Shown: positions 27,704-37,113 of the stretch, piece by piece
How positions within the stretch are numbered: position 1 is the first letter of the stretch
Layout: each line of letters starts with the position of its first letter
DNA from: Niastella soli
Lineage (GTDB): Bacteria; Bacteroidota; Bacteroidia; Chitinophagales; Chitinophagaceae
DNA length: 64,000 bases
Assembly: GCF_017742245.1 (NCBI RefSeq)
Contig: NZ_JAGHKO010000024.1
Coordinates: 186,001 to 250,000, forward strand
Direction of reading: 5' to 3'
The notes under the pieces: generated by a model
Database searches by the model: none
Told to the model about the DNA's origin: nothing
Seen by the model: only the letters and a program-made list of their open reading frames with translations
Translations under genes and position numbers: made by a program

Positions 27704-28096
27704 TTACTCCGGCAGGATATATTCCATTTCGTAAAAATGCTTTTTATCTTTCATGATGATGTTCAGTTTGCCAGCAATGCCGGTCAATTCATCTGTTCCC
27801 GAATCTGGTACAACAATAATATTCAGCATGAATTCTCCATTACTCATAGTTGCATTATGTTGTAATACAAAAGAACCCTTTTTGTTATTGATAGTCGCTT
27901 CTACCCGCTCGATCGCCACATAACCCGCGGAAGCAGGAACAGCTGTTCTTGCGCTAAGCATTTGCCCCTGACTGGATCCTACTATATCGCCATGAAAAAC
28001 TTTGTCGATGGATAACCGTCCCAAAAGTGGGATCTCCCGTTCATCTGTTTGCGGAACCAGTTTAACTTCAAATTCGCCTTTTGCGTATCGTGTCAT
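27704..28096 (-). CDS. DUF3224 domain protein
   Basis: 130 residues, soluble, no signal peptide. The pattern of a small beta-barrel of the DUF3224 type is visible: GEFEVKLVPQ as first strand, SIDKVFHGDIVGSSQGQML and the later AGYVAIERVEATINNKKGSF, ending DELTGIAGKLNI. Function unknown; it probably binds a small molecule. A perfect -7 box on its strand at 28116-28123 supports a leader of about 14 nt. Confidence 0.82.
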   Translation of the reverse strand: MTRYAKGEFEVKLVPQTDEREIPLLGRLSIDKVFHGDIVGSSQGQMLSARTAVPASAGYVAIERVEATINNKKGSFVLQHNATMSNGEFMLNIIVVPDSGTDELTGIAGKLNIIMKDKKHFYEMEYILPE

Positions 28097-28115
28097 TAGA
28101 TTGCTTTTATACCGT

Positions 28116-28123
28116 CAAATGTA
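28116..28123 (-). promoter_or_regulatory. Candidate -7 box TACATTTG for the DUF3224 gene
   Basis: The minus strand reads TACATTTG, a perfect TAnnTTTG element, 20 bases before the start codon at 28096. Confidence 0.5.
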
Positions 28124-28558
28124 ATCAAATAAGGCCTAAGCAAACGTGTTTGGAATGTTTGGATGGGCCATGATAATTCATTTATCCTTCCTAATCAACG
28201 GTCTAACGTATAATGCCACCCTGGTATTTTTACCATCTGCAGCCGTAATAACTGAATACATGCTGCAAGAATGTGAATAACCAATCCCGATACTAAACCC
28301 TTTTTGTGATTTCATCTGGCAAAAGTGGCACATAGCTTGTCTTGGTACCCAGGAAACAAGCAACAGCATCTCCCTAAAAAAAAGCTGTTATACAATAGCG
28401 TGGTTAAGGCCAGATCCACTCACTATTTCCGGGTTTTCCCCACTCCGGTTGTAAGTATAGCAGGACCGTTGGAAGAATCCAAATCCAGAGCATTTCGTAT
28501 CAGCAAGATTATTATATACTGATCATGAAACTTATTCATGGTTAGATGCCTTTTTCGT

Positions 28559-28694
28559 GAATCGGCAATACCTTTTTATTGCTTGACTTGCGGCTATAGG
28601 CAAGTTAATATTGCCGATTGCCGATTCAATGTCGTTTAGTTAAGCGCCCTCCCAGGAGGGGATGCCTTAAAACAAGCATTAACTAAATGACATT
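28559..28694. repeat. Compound inverted-repeat element upstream of the amidase gene
   Basis: GAATCGGCAATA (28559-28570) faces TATTGCCGATT (28609-28619). Next to it AATGTCGTTTAGTTAAGC (28628-28645) faces GCATTAACTAAATGACATT (28676-28694) over a 30-nt loop holding CCTCCCAGGAGG. GCCGATTGCCG words border both halves and recur near 62735. The arrangement suggests one palindromic element inserted into another. Confidence 0.6.
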
Positions 28695-28755
28695 GATTGC
28701 CGATTGCCGAAAAAAACATTCATCACGAAAAAATATTCGTCTTAACCAGATAAAT

Positions 28756-30555
28756 ATGAGAAAGCGAAAACTGATTGTATTGCTTATAGGAATATTGTTG
28801 CAACATGCTGTAGAGGCGCAACAACCCATACTGGGTTTGGCTACTTATTTTGAAGAGGCCTACTGGCGATATCCCAATATACCAGCTGGATTGCTGGAAG
28901 CCACGGCCTGGTCGGCCTCCCGGCTTACGAATTTACAGCCATCCTTACACGATGCGGATAATTGTAGCGGCATGCCGCAACGGTATGGTCTTTTTGCATT
29001 GATCGAAAATGGAAAGGGATATTTTAAAAACAACCTGCTGACGGTTTGCAGCAACAGCGGTATTACTCCTGATCAATACAAAAAAGATGTTCGGTTACAG
29101 GTGCTGTCTGTTGCCAAGTTCTTAAGCCGCGAAGCCAGTTTCAGACAAATAGATGTTCGCATTAGTACGGAAGACTTTTCCAGTATACTGGAAAAACTGG
29201 CTGAATTTCCCGATGATAGTTCTGCTATCAATAAATACGCGTTGGCCCTGTTCAAATATGACATATACGATCAATTGCAGAAGGGGATAAACACTCCTTC
29301 GCTAAAAAGAGCGCCGGTAAAAGTGCAAATGGAGCAAATATTTCCGGCGCCTTTATTACATACCTTACAATCGCCCGCGATTGAGATCAATGTTGATAAA
29401 GATCAACTGCTCACGCCTCCCAATACACCCATTTTTACCACCAACCGCCAACCTGATGTGGCAGACAAAGCGCCAACAGCAGCTGATTATTCCCCGGCTA
29501 TTTATGTACATGCAAATGCCAATAATTATAAAAGCGGGCGTAATGGCGCTGCCATTTCCCATATAGTCATTCATACCGCACAGGGGAGTTATGCCAGTGT
29601 GATCTCCTGGTTTAAAAACCCGGGCGCGCATATGAGCACGCATTATATTGTTCGGGCTTCTGACGGTCAAATAACACAAATGGTAAAGGAAAGCGATATG
29701 GCGCTGCACGTACAAAATGCCAATGGCTACGCCATCGGCATAGAACATGAAGGCTTTATTGAAAATGGAAACAAATGGTATACTGATAAACTTTATAAGG
29801 CTTCAGCATCCCTGGTGCGTGACATCTGCAAACGATATGCAATTGATGGATCGACTTGTTACCGCGGACTGGGTACCAACACAATCAATGCGCAAACCGG
29901 GTCTTTACATATTAAAGGACACCAGCATTATAGTGGCAATGCACAAACAGATCCCGGTAAATACTGGAACTGGAATAAATATGCCGATCTGTTACAGGAG
30001 AAACAAACTGCCGGTATTGAAAAGGAAATACAATTTGCTACCATTGCCAATGGTGTTTACCGTATTACCAATGTGAACAGTAAAAAAGTAATGAATACGC
30101 GTGATTGCTCGGGCAAACCATCAGCCTATGTGACCCAAACAAGCTGGGAGGGAAAATCCTGTCAAAGGTGGCGATTTGAATATGCGGGTGATGGCTGGTA
30201 CCGGATCACCAATTTGGTAAGCGGCCGCGCATTGGAAGTGCCGGGCGGCTCAAAAGAAAATGTACAAATACTTATAAAAGATACAAAAGAGAATGACAGC
30301 CAACTCTGGCGGTTATTCGAAGATGGTAAAAAAGGGGAGTTGCGGATGGAAAATAAAGCCAGTGGCAAAGTACTGGAAATATTTGGCGGTTCGGTCAATA
30401 ATGGAGCAGCTGTGCTACAAACCGCCTGGACAGGCAAACCCCGCCAAAAATGGCTATTGGCAGCGGTGAATGGAGATGAAGAGGGGGAGGGGAATAGGTT
30501 TAAGCAGGTAAACATTGATTCTACTGTAATAAGTGGGATTCCTACTAAACAATAG
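28756..30555 (+). CDS. Secreted N-acetylmuramoyl-L-alanine amidase with ricin-type lectin tail
   Basis: 599 residues from MRKRKLIVLLIG, a signal peptide ending near AVEAQQ; the 23 upstream codons lie in repeat DNA. Residues about 20-130 form a helical N-terminal domain containing YFEEAYWRYPNIPAGLLEAT. Residues about 255-425 are an Amidase_2/PGRP zinc domain: first ligand H273 (SHIVIHTAQGSY), then IGIEHEGF, a His in HIKGHQH (385-391) and D399 in TDPGKYW. Residues about 440-580 resemble a ricin-B/RICIN_2 lectin with QRWRF, QLWRLF and QKWLLA cores. It likely cleaves the amide link between MurNAc and the stem peptide, in the periplasm or outside; the lectin may anchor it to glycans. Confidence 0.88.
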   Translation: MRKRKLIVLLIGILLQHAVEAQQPILGLATYFEEAYWRYPNIPAGLLEATAWSASRLTNLQPSLHDADNCSGMPQRYGLFALIENGKGYFKNNLLTVCSNSGITPDQYKKDVRLQVLSVAKFLSREASFRQIDVRISTEDFSSILEKLAEFPDDSSAINKYALALFKYDIYDQLQKGINTPSLKRAPVKVQMEQIFPAPLLHTLQSPAIEINVDKDQLLTPPNTPIFTTNRQPDVADKAPTAADYSPAIYVHANANNYKSGRNGAAISHIVIHTAQGSYASVISWFKNPGAHMSTHYIVRASDGQITQMVKESDMALHVQNANGYAIGIEHEGFIENGNKWYTDKLYKASASLVRDICKRYAIDGSTCYRGLGTNTINAQTGSLHIKGHQHYSGNAQTDPGKYWNWNKYADLLQEKQTAGIEKEIQFATIANGVYRITNVNSKKVMNTRDCSGKPSAYVTQTSWEGKSCQRWRFEYAGDGWYRITNLVSGRALEVPGGSKENVQILIKDTKENDSQLWRLFEDGKKGELRMENKASGKVLEIFGGSVNNGAAVLQTAWTGKPRQKWLLAAVNGDEEGEGNRFKQVNIDSTVISGIPTKQ

Positions 30556-31125
30556 TGTTTGTGAGTGGGTTGCCGACATGTTTGCGTTCGCGAATAAGAT
30601 CGAACTTACTCAATATGATGGGATCCCGACTACGCTTCGCTTGTCGGGTCTCAATGAGTTGGACTGGTATCAGAACTCTGTTCGGAATGTTGACCGCGCA
30701 AGCGTAGGCATGGTTTACCATTTTTCAGAAATTTATAATAATCGCGAGCTCACTCACAACTGACCACTCACAAGGTCTTTGTCAAACAGACATATAAAAT
30801 CAAAATGCTATATAGTACAACAAATGCTGCCATTTCGAGGACTGCATTTCGTATTTCCTACTTCTTACATCCTACTTCCTACATCGTTAATCCCGGGATC
30901 TGCAACTGCAAAAGCCTTTAGCAGCGCGTGTTTCAGGGCGTTCCCGAAGGAAGTATTTAATTTTTCCTATAGGCTTACAGACTGATGCTTATCATCTTAC
31001 AATGCAAGATGAACAAAACGTTGCATCATCGTTAAATTATTTTTTATCACGTGCATATCTTTTCATACCTTTGCAATCCCGTCTATTTTTTATAACCTGA
31101 AAAGCTTATTACAAAAACCTTCGGC
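30556..31125. other. 570-nt gap between the amidase and DUF3052-like genes
   Basis: No convincing gene. A pyrimidine-rich arm (TTTCCTACTTCTTACATCC and further, 30850-30885) belongs to the dispersed GAAGTAGGA family. The promoter box of the next gene is at 31066. Small frames at 30533 and 30779 look like chance. Confidence 0.5.
31066..31073 (+). promoter_or_regulatory. -7 box TACCTTTG of the DUF3052-like gene
   Basis: A perfect TAnnTTTG element in the same TACCTTTGC form as at rpsO, 60 bases before the start codon at 31126, suggesting a well-expressed gene. Confidence 0.65.
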
Positions 31126-31581
31126 ATGTCGCAAAATTTGTTAGAAAAGCTTCAATTACAGGAAGAAAAGAACGTGTTAATCCAGGGTCTCCCTTCCTCA
31201 ATCGAGAAGCAATTTGTCAAATTATCGTTTGCCAAAAATGTAACGCCACTGTTAAAAACCCGAAAGATCGACTTTGCACTGGTGTTTGCAGTAAACGAAA
31301 ATCAATTAAACGGTATTTTAAGGGATGTACTTCCCTGTCTTCAGGAAGGTGGTAAATTCTGGATTGCTTATCCAAAAAGCAGCTCCAAGATCGCTACTGA
31401 CCTTAACAGGGGGTGCAGTTGGGATGGCGTAAGGAACGCCGGTTTTGATAGTTCTGAAGAAGTGGCCTTGGACCATGTATGGACCGCCGTTCGGTTCAAC
31501 AAGGCTGTAGCCGCAGTTAAAGCTGGAGGCAGAAAGAGAGTTGTTGCTCCTGCACCTGCTCCTGCTGCGATGGCAAACTAA
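31126..31581 (+). CDS. DUF3052-like protein
   Basis: 151 residues, soluble. The core FALVFAVNENQLNGIL, FWIAYPKSSSKIATDLNR and a following W resemble the DUF3052 pattern (YPKxxSxIxTDL, then GW), whose role is unknown. The C-terminal 25 residues are an Ala/Pro/Val tail (RKRVVAPAPAPAAMAN), probably disordered. It has a strong -7 box and a following bidirectional terminator shared with the convergent dnaG. Confidence 0.7.
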   Translation: MSQNLLEKLQLQEEKNVLIQGLPSSIEKQFVKLSFAKNVTPLLKTRKIDFALVFAVNENQLNGILRDVLPCLQEGGKFWIAYPKSSSKIATDLNRGCSWDGVRNAGFDSSEEVALDHVWTAVRFNKAVAAVKAGGRKRVVAPAPAPAAMAN

Positions 31582-31643
31582 TTTCCCGTGCATTATTTAG
31601 AATGACATGTAACTGTCTCATCACGACAGCTAATTAAATTAAA

Positions 31644-31681
31644 AATAAACCCCGATAGGTTCGTCCTCATCGGGGTTTATT
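31644..31681. terminator. Bidirectional terminator between the DUF3052-like gene and dnaG
   Basis: A perfect stem, AATAAACCCCGAT with ATCGGGGTTTATT, with A/T runs on both sides, between two converging genes; it can serve both strands. Confidence 0.9.
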
Positions 31682-31684
31682 AGT

Positions 31685-33697
31685 TTATTGCTTTTTCAAT
31701 ACAATGCCCGCCATTTTTGCTACTTCTATCTCCATCTCCTTTATATGCATATGAGGCGGTAACAGCTCGAGGAACCGTTCGTACGTATTATTAGTTTCCA
31801 GGTCAACCTGGTTTTGCTCCAGCAACTGTTTTATCTTTTTTAATTTCAGGTATTGTATAGTTGATATAACGTCATCTTTAAAACCCTTTTCTTCTTTCAT
31901 AAGGGCTTTGTGTTTGTATTCGATATTCATGTACTTTCTGAACCCCTGTTCCAATACTGAGAACACCGATTTTTCCGCCAGCCAGTGCTCACTTAATTCA
32001 TAGGGCGTATTCAGGATCGATACCACCAGCGTACTAACATCATTTTCCTGAGAGAATACAAAATCTTTATCGGTGGGCTCGTGACGTTCTGCCAGCATAT
32101 CGCGGTACATATGCAACACCCTTACTACCGTTTGATTTTCGATCATCTCTTCCACTATATCCTGGCTGAAGATATATTCCGCAATCTTTTGGGTATGGTC
32201 CCATTCTTTTGTGCCATGCTCCAGCAATACCCTTATCAATTGCTTTTCCTGCATTTCATCTTTGAAGATCAGGTTAAAGCTTTCATCGCTGTAACCTCCT
32301 TCTTCGCCGCGCATAGCATTATCATCATAGAACTGCGTAGGATCAACACCCATTGCAGCGGCCTGTTTACTTTCGTCTTTGGCCAGTTTTTCGCGGATGT
32401 GTTTATTCACCAGGTTCACCAGACCACCTTCTTCGATCTTCAGCAGCTCGGCGCATTTTTTTATATAATCCTGCTGTTTGGTAAAATCTTCCAGTTTGTT
32501 GATCTTGGCTATGGTTTCCGCCACCTGGTTTACAAGACCCGCTTTTTTGGAAGAGTCATTACCCACATCTTTCATTTGAACTTCCAGCTGGAATAAGATG
32601 AAGTCCTTTTTATTTTTATCGATGAACTCGCGGAAAGCGGCAGCACCAACCTTGTTCACGTAGCTATCGGGGTCTTCCTTATCGGGGATCAGCACCAGTT
32701 TTACATTCAACCCTTCTTCCAGCGCCATATCCAACCCACGCAGGGCAGCTTTTACCCCGGCCGAATCACCATCATAAATAATAGTAAGATTTTTGGTATA
32801 TTTTTTTATCAGGCGCAACTGATCCATGGTTAACGAAGTACCGCCTGAGGCCACTACGTTCTCGATACCGGCCTGATGCAGCGACACCACATCGGTATAC
32901 CCTTCAACCAGTAAACATTCATCGAATTTATCAATAGCCTGACGGGCAAAATAGGTGCCGTACAGGATCTTGCTCTTTATGTAAACTTCGTTCTCGGGAG
33001 TATTGATGTATTTGGGTGCTTTATCATTTTTACCAATGATACGGGCACCAAAACCAATTACCTTACCGGTTTGATTATGCACGGGAAAAATAATACGGCC
33101 GCGGTAATTGTCAAGCGGTTTATCATCCCGCACCACCACCAGGCCACTCTTTTGCAAATATTCCAGGCTGTAATGTGCAGACAGGGCCGTTTGCGCGAAG
33201 GAGTCGCGGGTAGCCAGACAGTACCCCAGTTGAAAGCGGTTCATGATCTCTTCACGAAACCCGCGTTCTTTTAAATAACTAAGTCCAATAGCCTGTCCTT
33301 CTTCACTTTCAAACAGATTTTGAGAAAAGTATTTTTGGGCAAAGCCGTTCAGGATGAATAAGCTGTCGGCAGTTTGTTGTTGCTGCAGCCTTTCCGGACT
33401 CATGGCGGTTTCTTCTATCTCCACATTGTACTTGGCGGCGAGCCACCGCAATGCTTCCACATACGAATATTTCTCATGCTCCATAATGAAGCTGATGGTA
33501 TTACCGCTGCGGCCGCAACCAAAACATTTATAAATTTCTTTGGCGGGGGAAACGGTAAAAGAGGGAGATTTTTCGCCATGGAACGGACAAAGCCCCATGT
33601 AGTTGGCACCCCGCTTTTTTAATTTTATAAAGCTGCCTACTATTTCTATAATATCTATCCGGCTAAGGATCTGCTGTATCGATTGCTGACTGATCAT
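31685..33697 (-). CDS. dnaG: DNA primase
   Basis: 670 residues. N-terminal CHC2 zinc domain with ligands C37, H40, C58 and C61 (CPFHGEKSPSF ... CFGCGRSG), the primase catalytic core with TOPRIM motifs LLVEGYTDVVSLHQAG (acidic Glu) and IIYDGDSAG (DxD), and a helicase-binding C-terminal region. It makes RNA primers at the replication fork and binds DnaB. Length is at the usual Bacteroidota value. A minus-strand TAAATTTG box at 33703-33710 lies just upstream of the start, implying a nearly leaderless message. Confidence 0.95.
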   Translation of the reverse strand: MISQQSIQQILSRIDIIEIVGSFIKLKKRGANYMGLCPFHGEKSPSFTVSPAKEIYKCFGCGRSGNTISFIMEHEKYSYVEALRWLAAKYNVEIEETAMSPERLQQQQTADSLFILNGFAQKYFSQNLFESEEGQAIGLSYLKERGFREEIMNRFQLGYCLATRDSFAQTALSAHYSLEYLQKSGLVVVRDDKPLDNYRGRIIFPVHNQTGKVIGFGARIIGKNDKAPKYINTPENEVYIKSKILYGTYFARQAIDKFDECLLVEGYTDVVSLHQAGIENVVASGGTSLTMDQLRLIKKYTKNLTIIYDGDSAGVKAALRGLDMALEEGLNVKLVLIPDKEDPDSYVNKVGAAAFREFIDKNKKDFILFQLEVQMKDVGNDSSKKAGLVNQVAETIAKINKLEDFTKQQDYIKKCAELLKIEEGGLVNLVNKHIREKLAKDESKQAAAMGVDPTQFYDDNAMRGEEGGYSDESFNLIFKDEMQEKQLIRVLLEHGTKEWDHTQKIAEYIFSQDIVEEMIENQTVVRVLHMYRDMLAERHEPTDKDFVFSQENDVSTLVVSILNTPYELSEHWLAEKSVFSVLEQGFRKYMNIEYKHKALMKEEKGFKDDVISTIQYLKLKKIKQLLEQNQVDLETNNTYERFLELLPPHMHIKEMEIEVAKMAGIVLKKQ

Positions 33698-33702
33698 CGG
33701 GG

Positions 33703-33710
33703 CAAATTTA
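33703..33710 (-). promoter_or_regulatory. Candidate -7 box TAAATTTG for dnaG
   Basis: The minus strand reads TAAATTTG, a perfect TAnnTTTG element ending six bases before the ATG at 33697. Since AT-rich words of this kind arise by chance, this is weaker evidence than the TACCTTTG boxes. Confidence 0.35.
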
Positions 33711-33978
33711 ATAAATCTGTTGAACTGTAAAGACCGGGTTGATAACTAACAACTGAATGACTTACAATTTTTTGTACACATTTAATAAATTAAGGTTGCA
33801 ACTATGGTCTATAAATACTTCGTTGCATGTTAAATATCAGTTTATAATTTTAATCTTTTTTATCCTGTTTTTCCGGCAAATGTTTCTTAAATTAGATTAA
33901 CTACTCACATCAGACTTAGAAAGCCTTACTTCCAACATAAGAAGCTCTTTATATTTCTTCATTTATAAATTTTCTCCC

Positions 33979-34362
33979 ATGGTAACAACAGATATCGCAC
34001 AGCTGTCAAGAGAATGCAATGCCTGGCGGGAGACATTGCGTTCTTACCGAGATGAATTCGGTCAACTTAAAAACCGTCTCCAGCACTTGGCCGGAAACCA
34101 AACCAACAGGGATGTACTTCTGGAGATTGAACACCTCGACAATCAGTTCCACATTCAGCTCATTAACATCCACGACCTCAAACAAGCCATCAAGCTACAC
34201 CAGCGTAAGTTCGACACAGAAATGGCTGAAATCAACAACCGGAACCTGAACGAAGATACCACCACCGATCACGAAAGACTTTACAACGATTATCAGCAAT
34301 TAGAAAGCACCCTTTCGGAAGTAAAACAGGAGTTTTCGCATTTTGCAAATCATATAGAATAG
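33979..34362 (+). CDS. Coiled-coil protein of unknown function
   Basis: 127 residues, soluble and almost wholly helical: heptad-like runs ARWRE-type start (ECNAWRETLRSYRDEFGQLK), VLLEIEHLDNQFHIQ and YNDYQQLESTLSEVKQEF. No signal peptide or known domain. The size and charge pattern fit a small structural or adaptor protein. It lies between dnaG (divergent, 281 nt) and the EF-G paralog. Low GC in the spacer suggests promoters there but none matches the -7 consensus. Confidence 0.7.
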   Translation: MVTTDIAQLSRECNAWRETLRSYRDEFGQLKNRLQHLAGNQTNRDVLLEIEHLDNQFHIQLINIHDLKQAIKLHQRKFDTEMAEINNRNLNEDTTTDHERLYNDYQQLESTLSEVKQEFSHFANHIE

Positions 34363-34687
34363 CCTTTAATTTATTGTCTGCTTTTATAATAAATAGCAGA
34401 CTTTTAATTTATTAAGATACTGAAGTAAGAAGTAAGAGATAGGACGCAGGCGGCATGAATGTCTGAAATTTCAGGACTCTTAACTTTAATACAGATTGCT
34501 GAAATAGTAGCGAGCTTCCTACATCCTACATCCTGCTTCTTACTTCATATGTCCCGATCTGCCAGCGACGAGCAGATAACCATTCCAGTTGTCAGTTGCT
34601 TATTGCTACCTGACAACTACCCCCTTCATCAGCCGCATCCATACCTTTTTAAAAACTACCTATTCTTCATTTTTAAAATTGTTTGCC
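34363..34687. other. Gap with long inverted repeat upstream of the EF-G paralog
   Basis: The main content is the inverted repeat at 34422-34548. The EF-G frame is open back to 34589 but these 33 codons (hydrophobic, non-conserved) precede the real start MAEFDTSH. Confidence 0.5.
34422..34548. repeat. Long imperfect inverted repeat (GAAGTAAGAAG family)
   Basis: TGAAGTAAGAAGTAAGAG plus a GATAGGACGCAGG end (from 34421) faces CCTACATCCTACATCCTG then CTTCTTACTTCA (to 34546); about 30 bases pair with a few mismatches. Purine arm first, pyrimidine arm second. Related pairs are at 53037-53248 and 55047-55150. Confidence 0.7.
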
Positions 34688-36823
34688 ATGGCTGAATTTG
34701 ATACCTCACACGTAAAAAATGTAGTCTTGCTGGGCCACGCCGGCTGCGGTAAGACCACATTGGCGGAATGCATGCTATATGAAGCAGGCCTCATTACCCG
34801 CCGCGGAACCATTGCCGAAAAAAATACCGTCGGCGATTACCATGAACTGGAACAGGAACGTGGTAATTCCATCTTCTCCAAACTTATGCATACCAAATGG
34901 CGGGGTTATAAGATCAATATCATTGACACCCCAGGTTATGACGATTTTGTGGGTGAAGTGATCTCGGCCCTGCGGGTGGCCGATACCGGCGTTATGCTGC
35001 TCAATGCCGTTATGGGTGTTGAAGTAGGCACTGATATTATTTGGGATTATACTGAACAATTTAAAACCCCCATGATCTTCGCCGTTAACAAACTGGACGA
35101 AGACAATGCCGACTTTGAAAAGACCATTCGGGAGGCAAAAGCACATTTTGGCAGTAAAATAGCCGTAGTGCAATATCCGCGGCAACAGGGCGCTGGCTTT
35201 CATGAGATCATAGATGTGCTTCGCATGACGATGTATAAATTTAAAGATACCGGTGGCAAACCTGAAAAATTGCCTATACCAGATGAAGAGCGTGACCGTG
35301 CAGAAGAACTCCACAAAGAACTGATAGAGGCGGTGGCCAGCAATGATGAATCATTGATGGAAAAATACTTTGACAAAGGCGAGCTGGACGAAGATGAAAT
35401 GAAAAACGGTTTGAAAAAAGCCATGATCAACCACGATCTGTTTCCTTTGTTCTGCCTGTCGGCCGAACGGAACATGGGCAGTGGCCGTTTGATGGGCTTT
35501 ATTGACAATGTTTGTCCAAGCGCCAACGAAATGCCGCCACAAACCACGCAAAGAGGACAATCGTTGCCTTGCGAGGCCAGCGGCCCGGCCTGCATTTTCA
35601 TTTTTAAGACCATCAGCGAGCCACATGTAGGCGAACTGTCGTTCTTTAAAGTATATTCAGGCACTGTGCAAAACGGCATGGAGCTGGAAAATGAATCGAC
35701 TGGCGTAACAGAAAAGATAAACCAGTTGTTCCTGGCAGAAGGGAACAAACGCACCAGTACTAACGAGCTGGTAGCAGGGGATATTGGCGCCACCCTGAAA
35801 CTAAAGAACACCCATGTTAATAATACCCTGCATGTAAAAGGCAAAAACTACGAACTGCATCCCATTGAGTTTCCCCCACCCAATATGACGGTGGCCATTG
35901 AGACCCTGAAAAAAGGGGAAGAAGAAAAACTATCACAGGCATTGCACCAGCTGCGGGAAGAGGACCCTACGCTTATTGTGGAAGTTTCACAGGAACTAAA
36001 ACAAACGCTCCTCCATTGCCAGGGCGATATGCATTTGGCAGTGGCTAAATGGAAAATAGAGCATCTGCATAAAGTAGAAGTAAAATTTATAAAACCACGC
36101 ATTCCTTACCGCGAAACCATTCGCCGGATGGCCGAAGCCAATTACCGGCACAAAAAGCAGAGTGGGGGCGCCGGTCAGTTCGGGGAAGTGTTTTTACGCA
36201 TTGAACCCTGGTACGAGGGCATGCCCGACCCCAATGGGCTGAATGTTCGCGGCCGCGATGTGCATGACCTGGACTGGGGAGGTAAACTGGTTTATTTTAA
36301 CTGTATTGTGGGCGGGGCAATAGACAATCGCTTTCAGCCTTCGATCTTAAAAGGTGTTATGGAAAAGATGCAAACAGGCCCGTTAACCGGGTCGTATGTA
36401 CGTGACGTGCGGGTATCGGTCTATGACGGCAAAATGCACCCGGTGGACAGTAACGATATTTCTTTTAAGATAGCCGGTTTAATGGCCTTTAAACAGGCTT
36501 TCCAGCAGGCTGACCCACAGATCTTGGAACCCGTGTACCAGGTAGATGTGTTATGTCCCGATGACCTTACCGGCGCCGTTATGGGCGACCTGCAAAGCCG
36601 CCGGGCTGTGGTGGAAGGGATCGACACCCAGGGACATTTTCAGAAAGTGATGGCCAAGGTGCCGCTGGCCGAAATGGATGGGTATTCCTCCTCGCTTCGG
36701 TCTATAACACAGGGGCGTGCCAAGTTCACCATGCGGTTCTTTGACTATGTACCGGTGCCTTTCGAAGAGCAACGCCGGCTTATAGACGATTATTCGAAGA
36801 CGGCGAAGGAGGAGTTGGTGTAG
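34688..36823 (+). CDS. Elongation factor G paralog (EF-G2-like GTPase)
   Basis: 711 residues from MAEFDTSH. G1 loop GHAGCGKT at 16-23 (canonical EF-G has AHIDAGKT), G3 DTPGYDDF instead of DTPGHVDF, G4 NKLD. It has the domain II-V architecture of EF-G, including SYVRDVRVSVYDGKMHPVDS in domain IV and a domain V ending. The G1 and G3 changes are those of EF-G2/FusA2-type paralogs, whose roles range from ribosome recycling to stress. It is not in a str operon (rpsL-rpsG-fusA-tuf), so it is unlikely to be the main EF-G. Terminator at 36957. Confidence 0.88.
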   Translation: MAEFDTSHVKNVVLLGHAGCGKTTLAECMLYEAGLITRRGTIAEKNTVGDYHELEQERGNSIFSKLMHTKWRGYKINIIDTPGYDDFVGEVISALRVADTGVMLLNAVMGVEVGTDIIWDYTEQFKTPMIFAVNKLDEDNADFEKTIREAKAHFGSKIAVVQYPRQQGAGFHEIIDVLRMTMYKFKDTGGKPEKLPIPDEERDRAEELHKELIEAVASNDESLMEKYFDKGELDEDEMKNGLKKAMINHDLFPLFCLSAERNMGSGRLMGFIDNVCPSANEMPPQTTQRGQSLPCEASGPACIFIFKTISEPHVGELSFFKVYSGTVQNGMELENESTGVTEKINQLFLAEGNKRTSTNELVAGDIGATLKLKNTHVNNTLHVKGKNYELHPIEFPPPNMTVAIETLKKGEEEKLSQALHQLREEDPTLIVEVSQELKQTLLHCQGDMHLAVAKWKIEHLHKVEVKFIKPRIPYRETIRRMAEANYRHKKQSGGAGQFGEVFLRIEPWYEGMPDPNGLNVRGRDVHDLDWGGKLVYFNCIVGGAIDNRFQPSILKGVMEKMQTGPLTGSYVRDVRVSVYDGKMHPVDSNDISFKIAGLMAFKQAFQQADPQILEPVYQVDVLCPDDLTGAVMGDLQSRRAVVEGIDTQGHFQKVMAKVPLAEMDGYSSSLRSITQGRAKFTMRFFDYVPVPFEEQRRLIDDYSKTAKEELV

Positions 36824-36956
36824 AATTGGCAGGTTGATCTTGCCCCACCGGTACAAGGCATTCCCAAAATGCGGAGCGGCTAAGTGATAGCGGAGTACTG
36901 AAAATTCAGGCATCCACTCACTACTCACAAAAGAACCAACTGGCCCTAGCATATAT

Positions 36957-36987
36957 AATAGCTACCCTCCGGGTGGCTATTATTTTT
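36957..36987 (+). terminator. Intrinsic terminator after the EF-G paralog
   Basis: AATAGC-T-ACCC pairs with GGGT-G-GCTATT around a TCC loop, followed by a TATTTTT run. It lies 133 nt beyond the stop codon. Confidence 0.8.
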
Positions 36988-37113
36988 AGGTAAAAGGTGC
37001 ATGTAGCAGGTTGAAGGTCTAAACTATGCACACTTACGTAAAAAATTCATTCTAATTCGTTAATATCAAATATTTTTAACACGCGCAAACAGTGTTCAAA
37101 ATATTTGAATTGT

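Larger units (their letters stand above)
28097..28755. other. Gap between the DUF3224 and amidase genes
   Basis: Contains the DUF3224 promoter box (28116) and a complex inverted-repeat element (28559-28694). Short open frames at 28178 and 28325 overlap on opposite strands and show no family resemblance; I treat them as chance. The amidase frame is open back to 28687 but this lies inside the repeat arm. Confidence 0.5.

Noticed and set aside
28178-28522. Two opposing short frames after the DUF3224 gene
   Set aside because: They overlap each other on opposite strands and neither shows a recognisable pattern.
30533-30985. Short plus-strand frames after the amidase gene
   Set aside because: They run through repeat DNA and overlap the amidase end; no domain or promoter.
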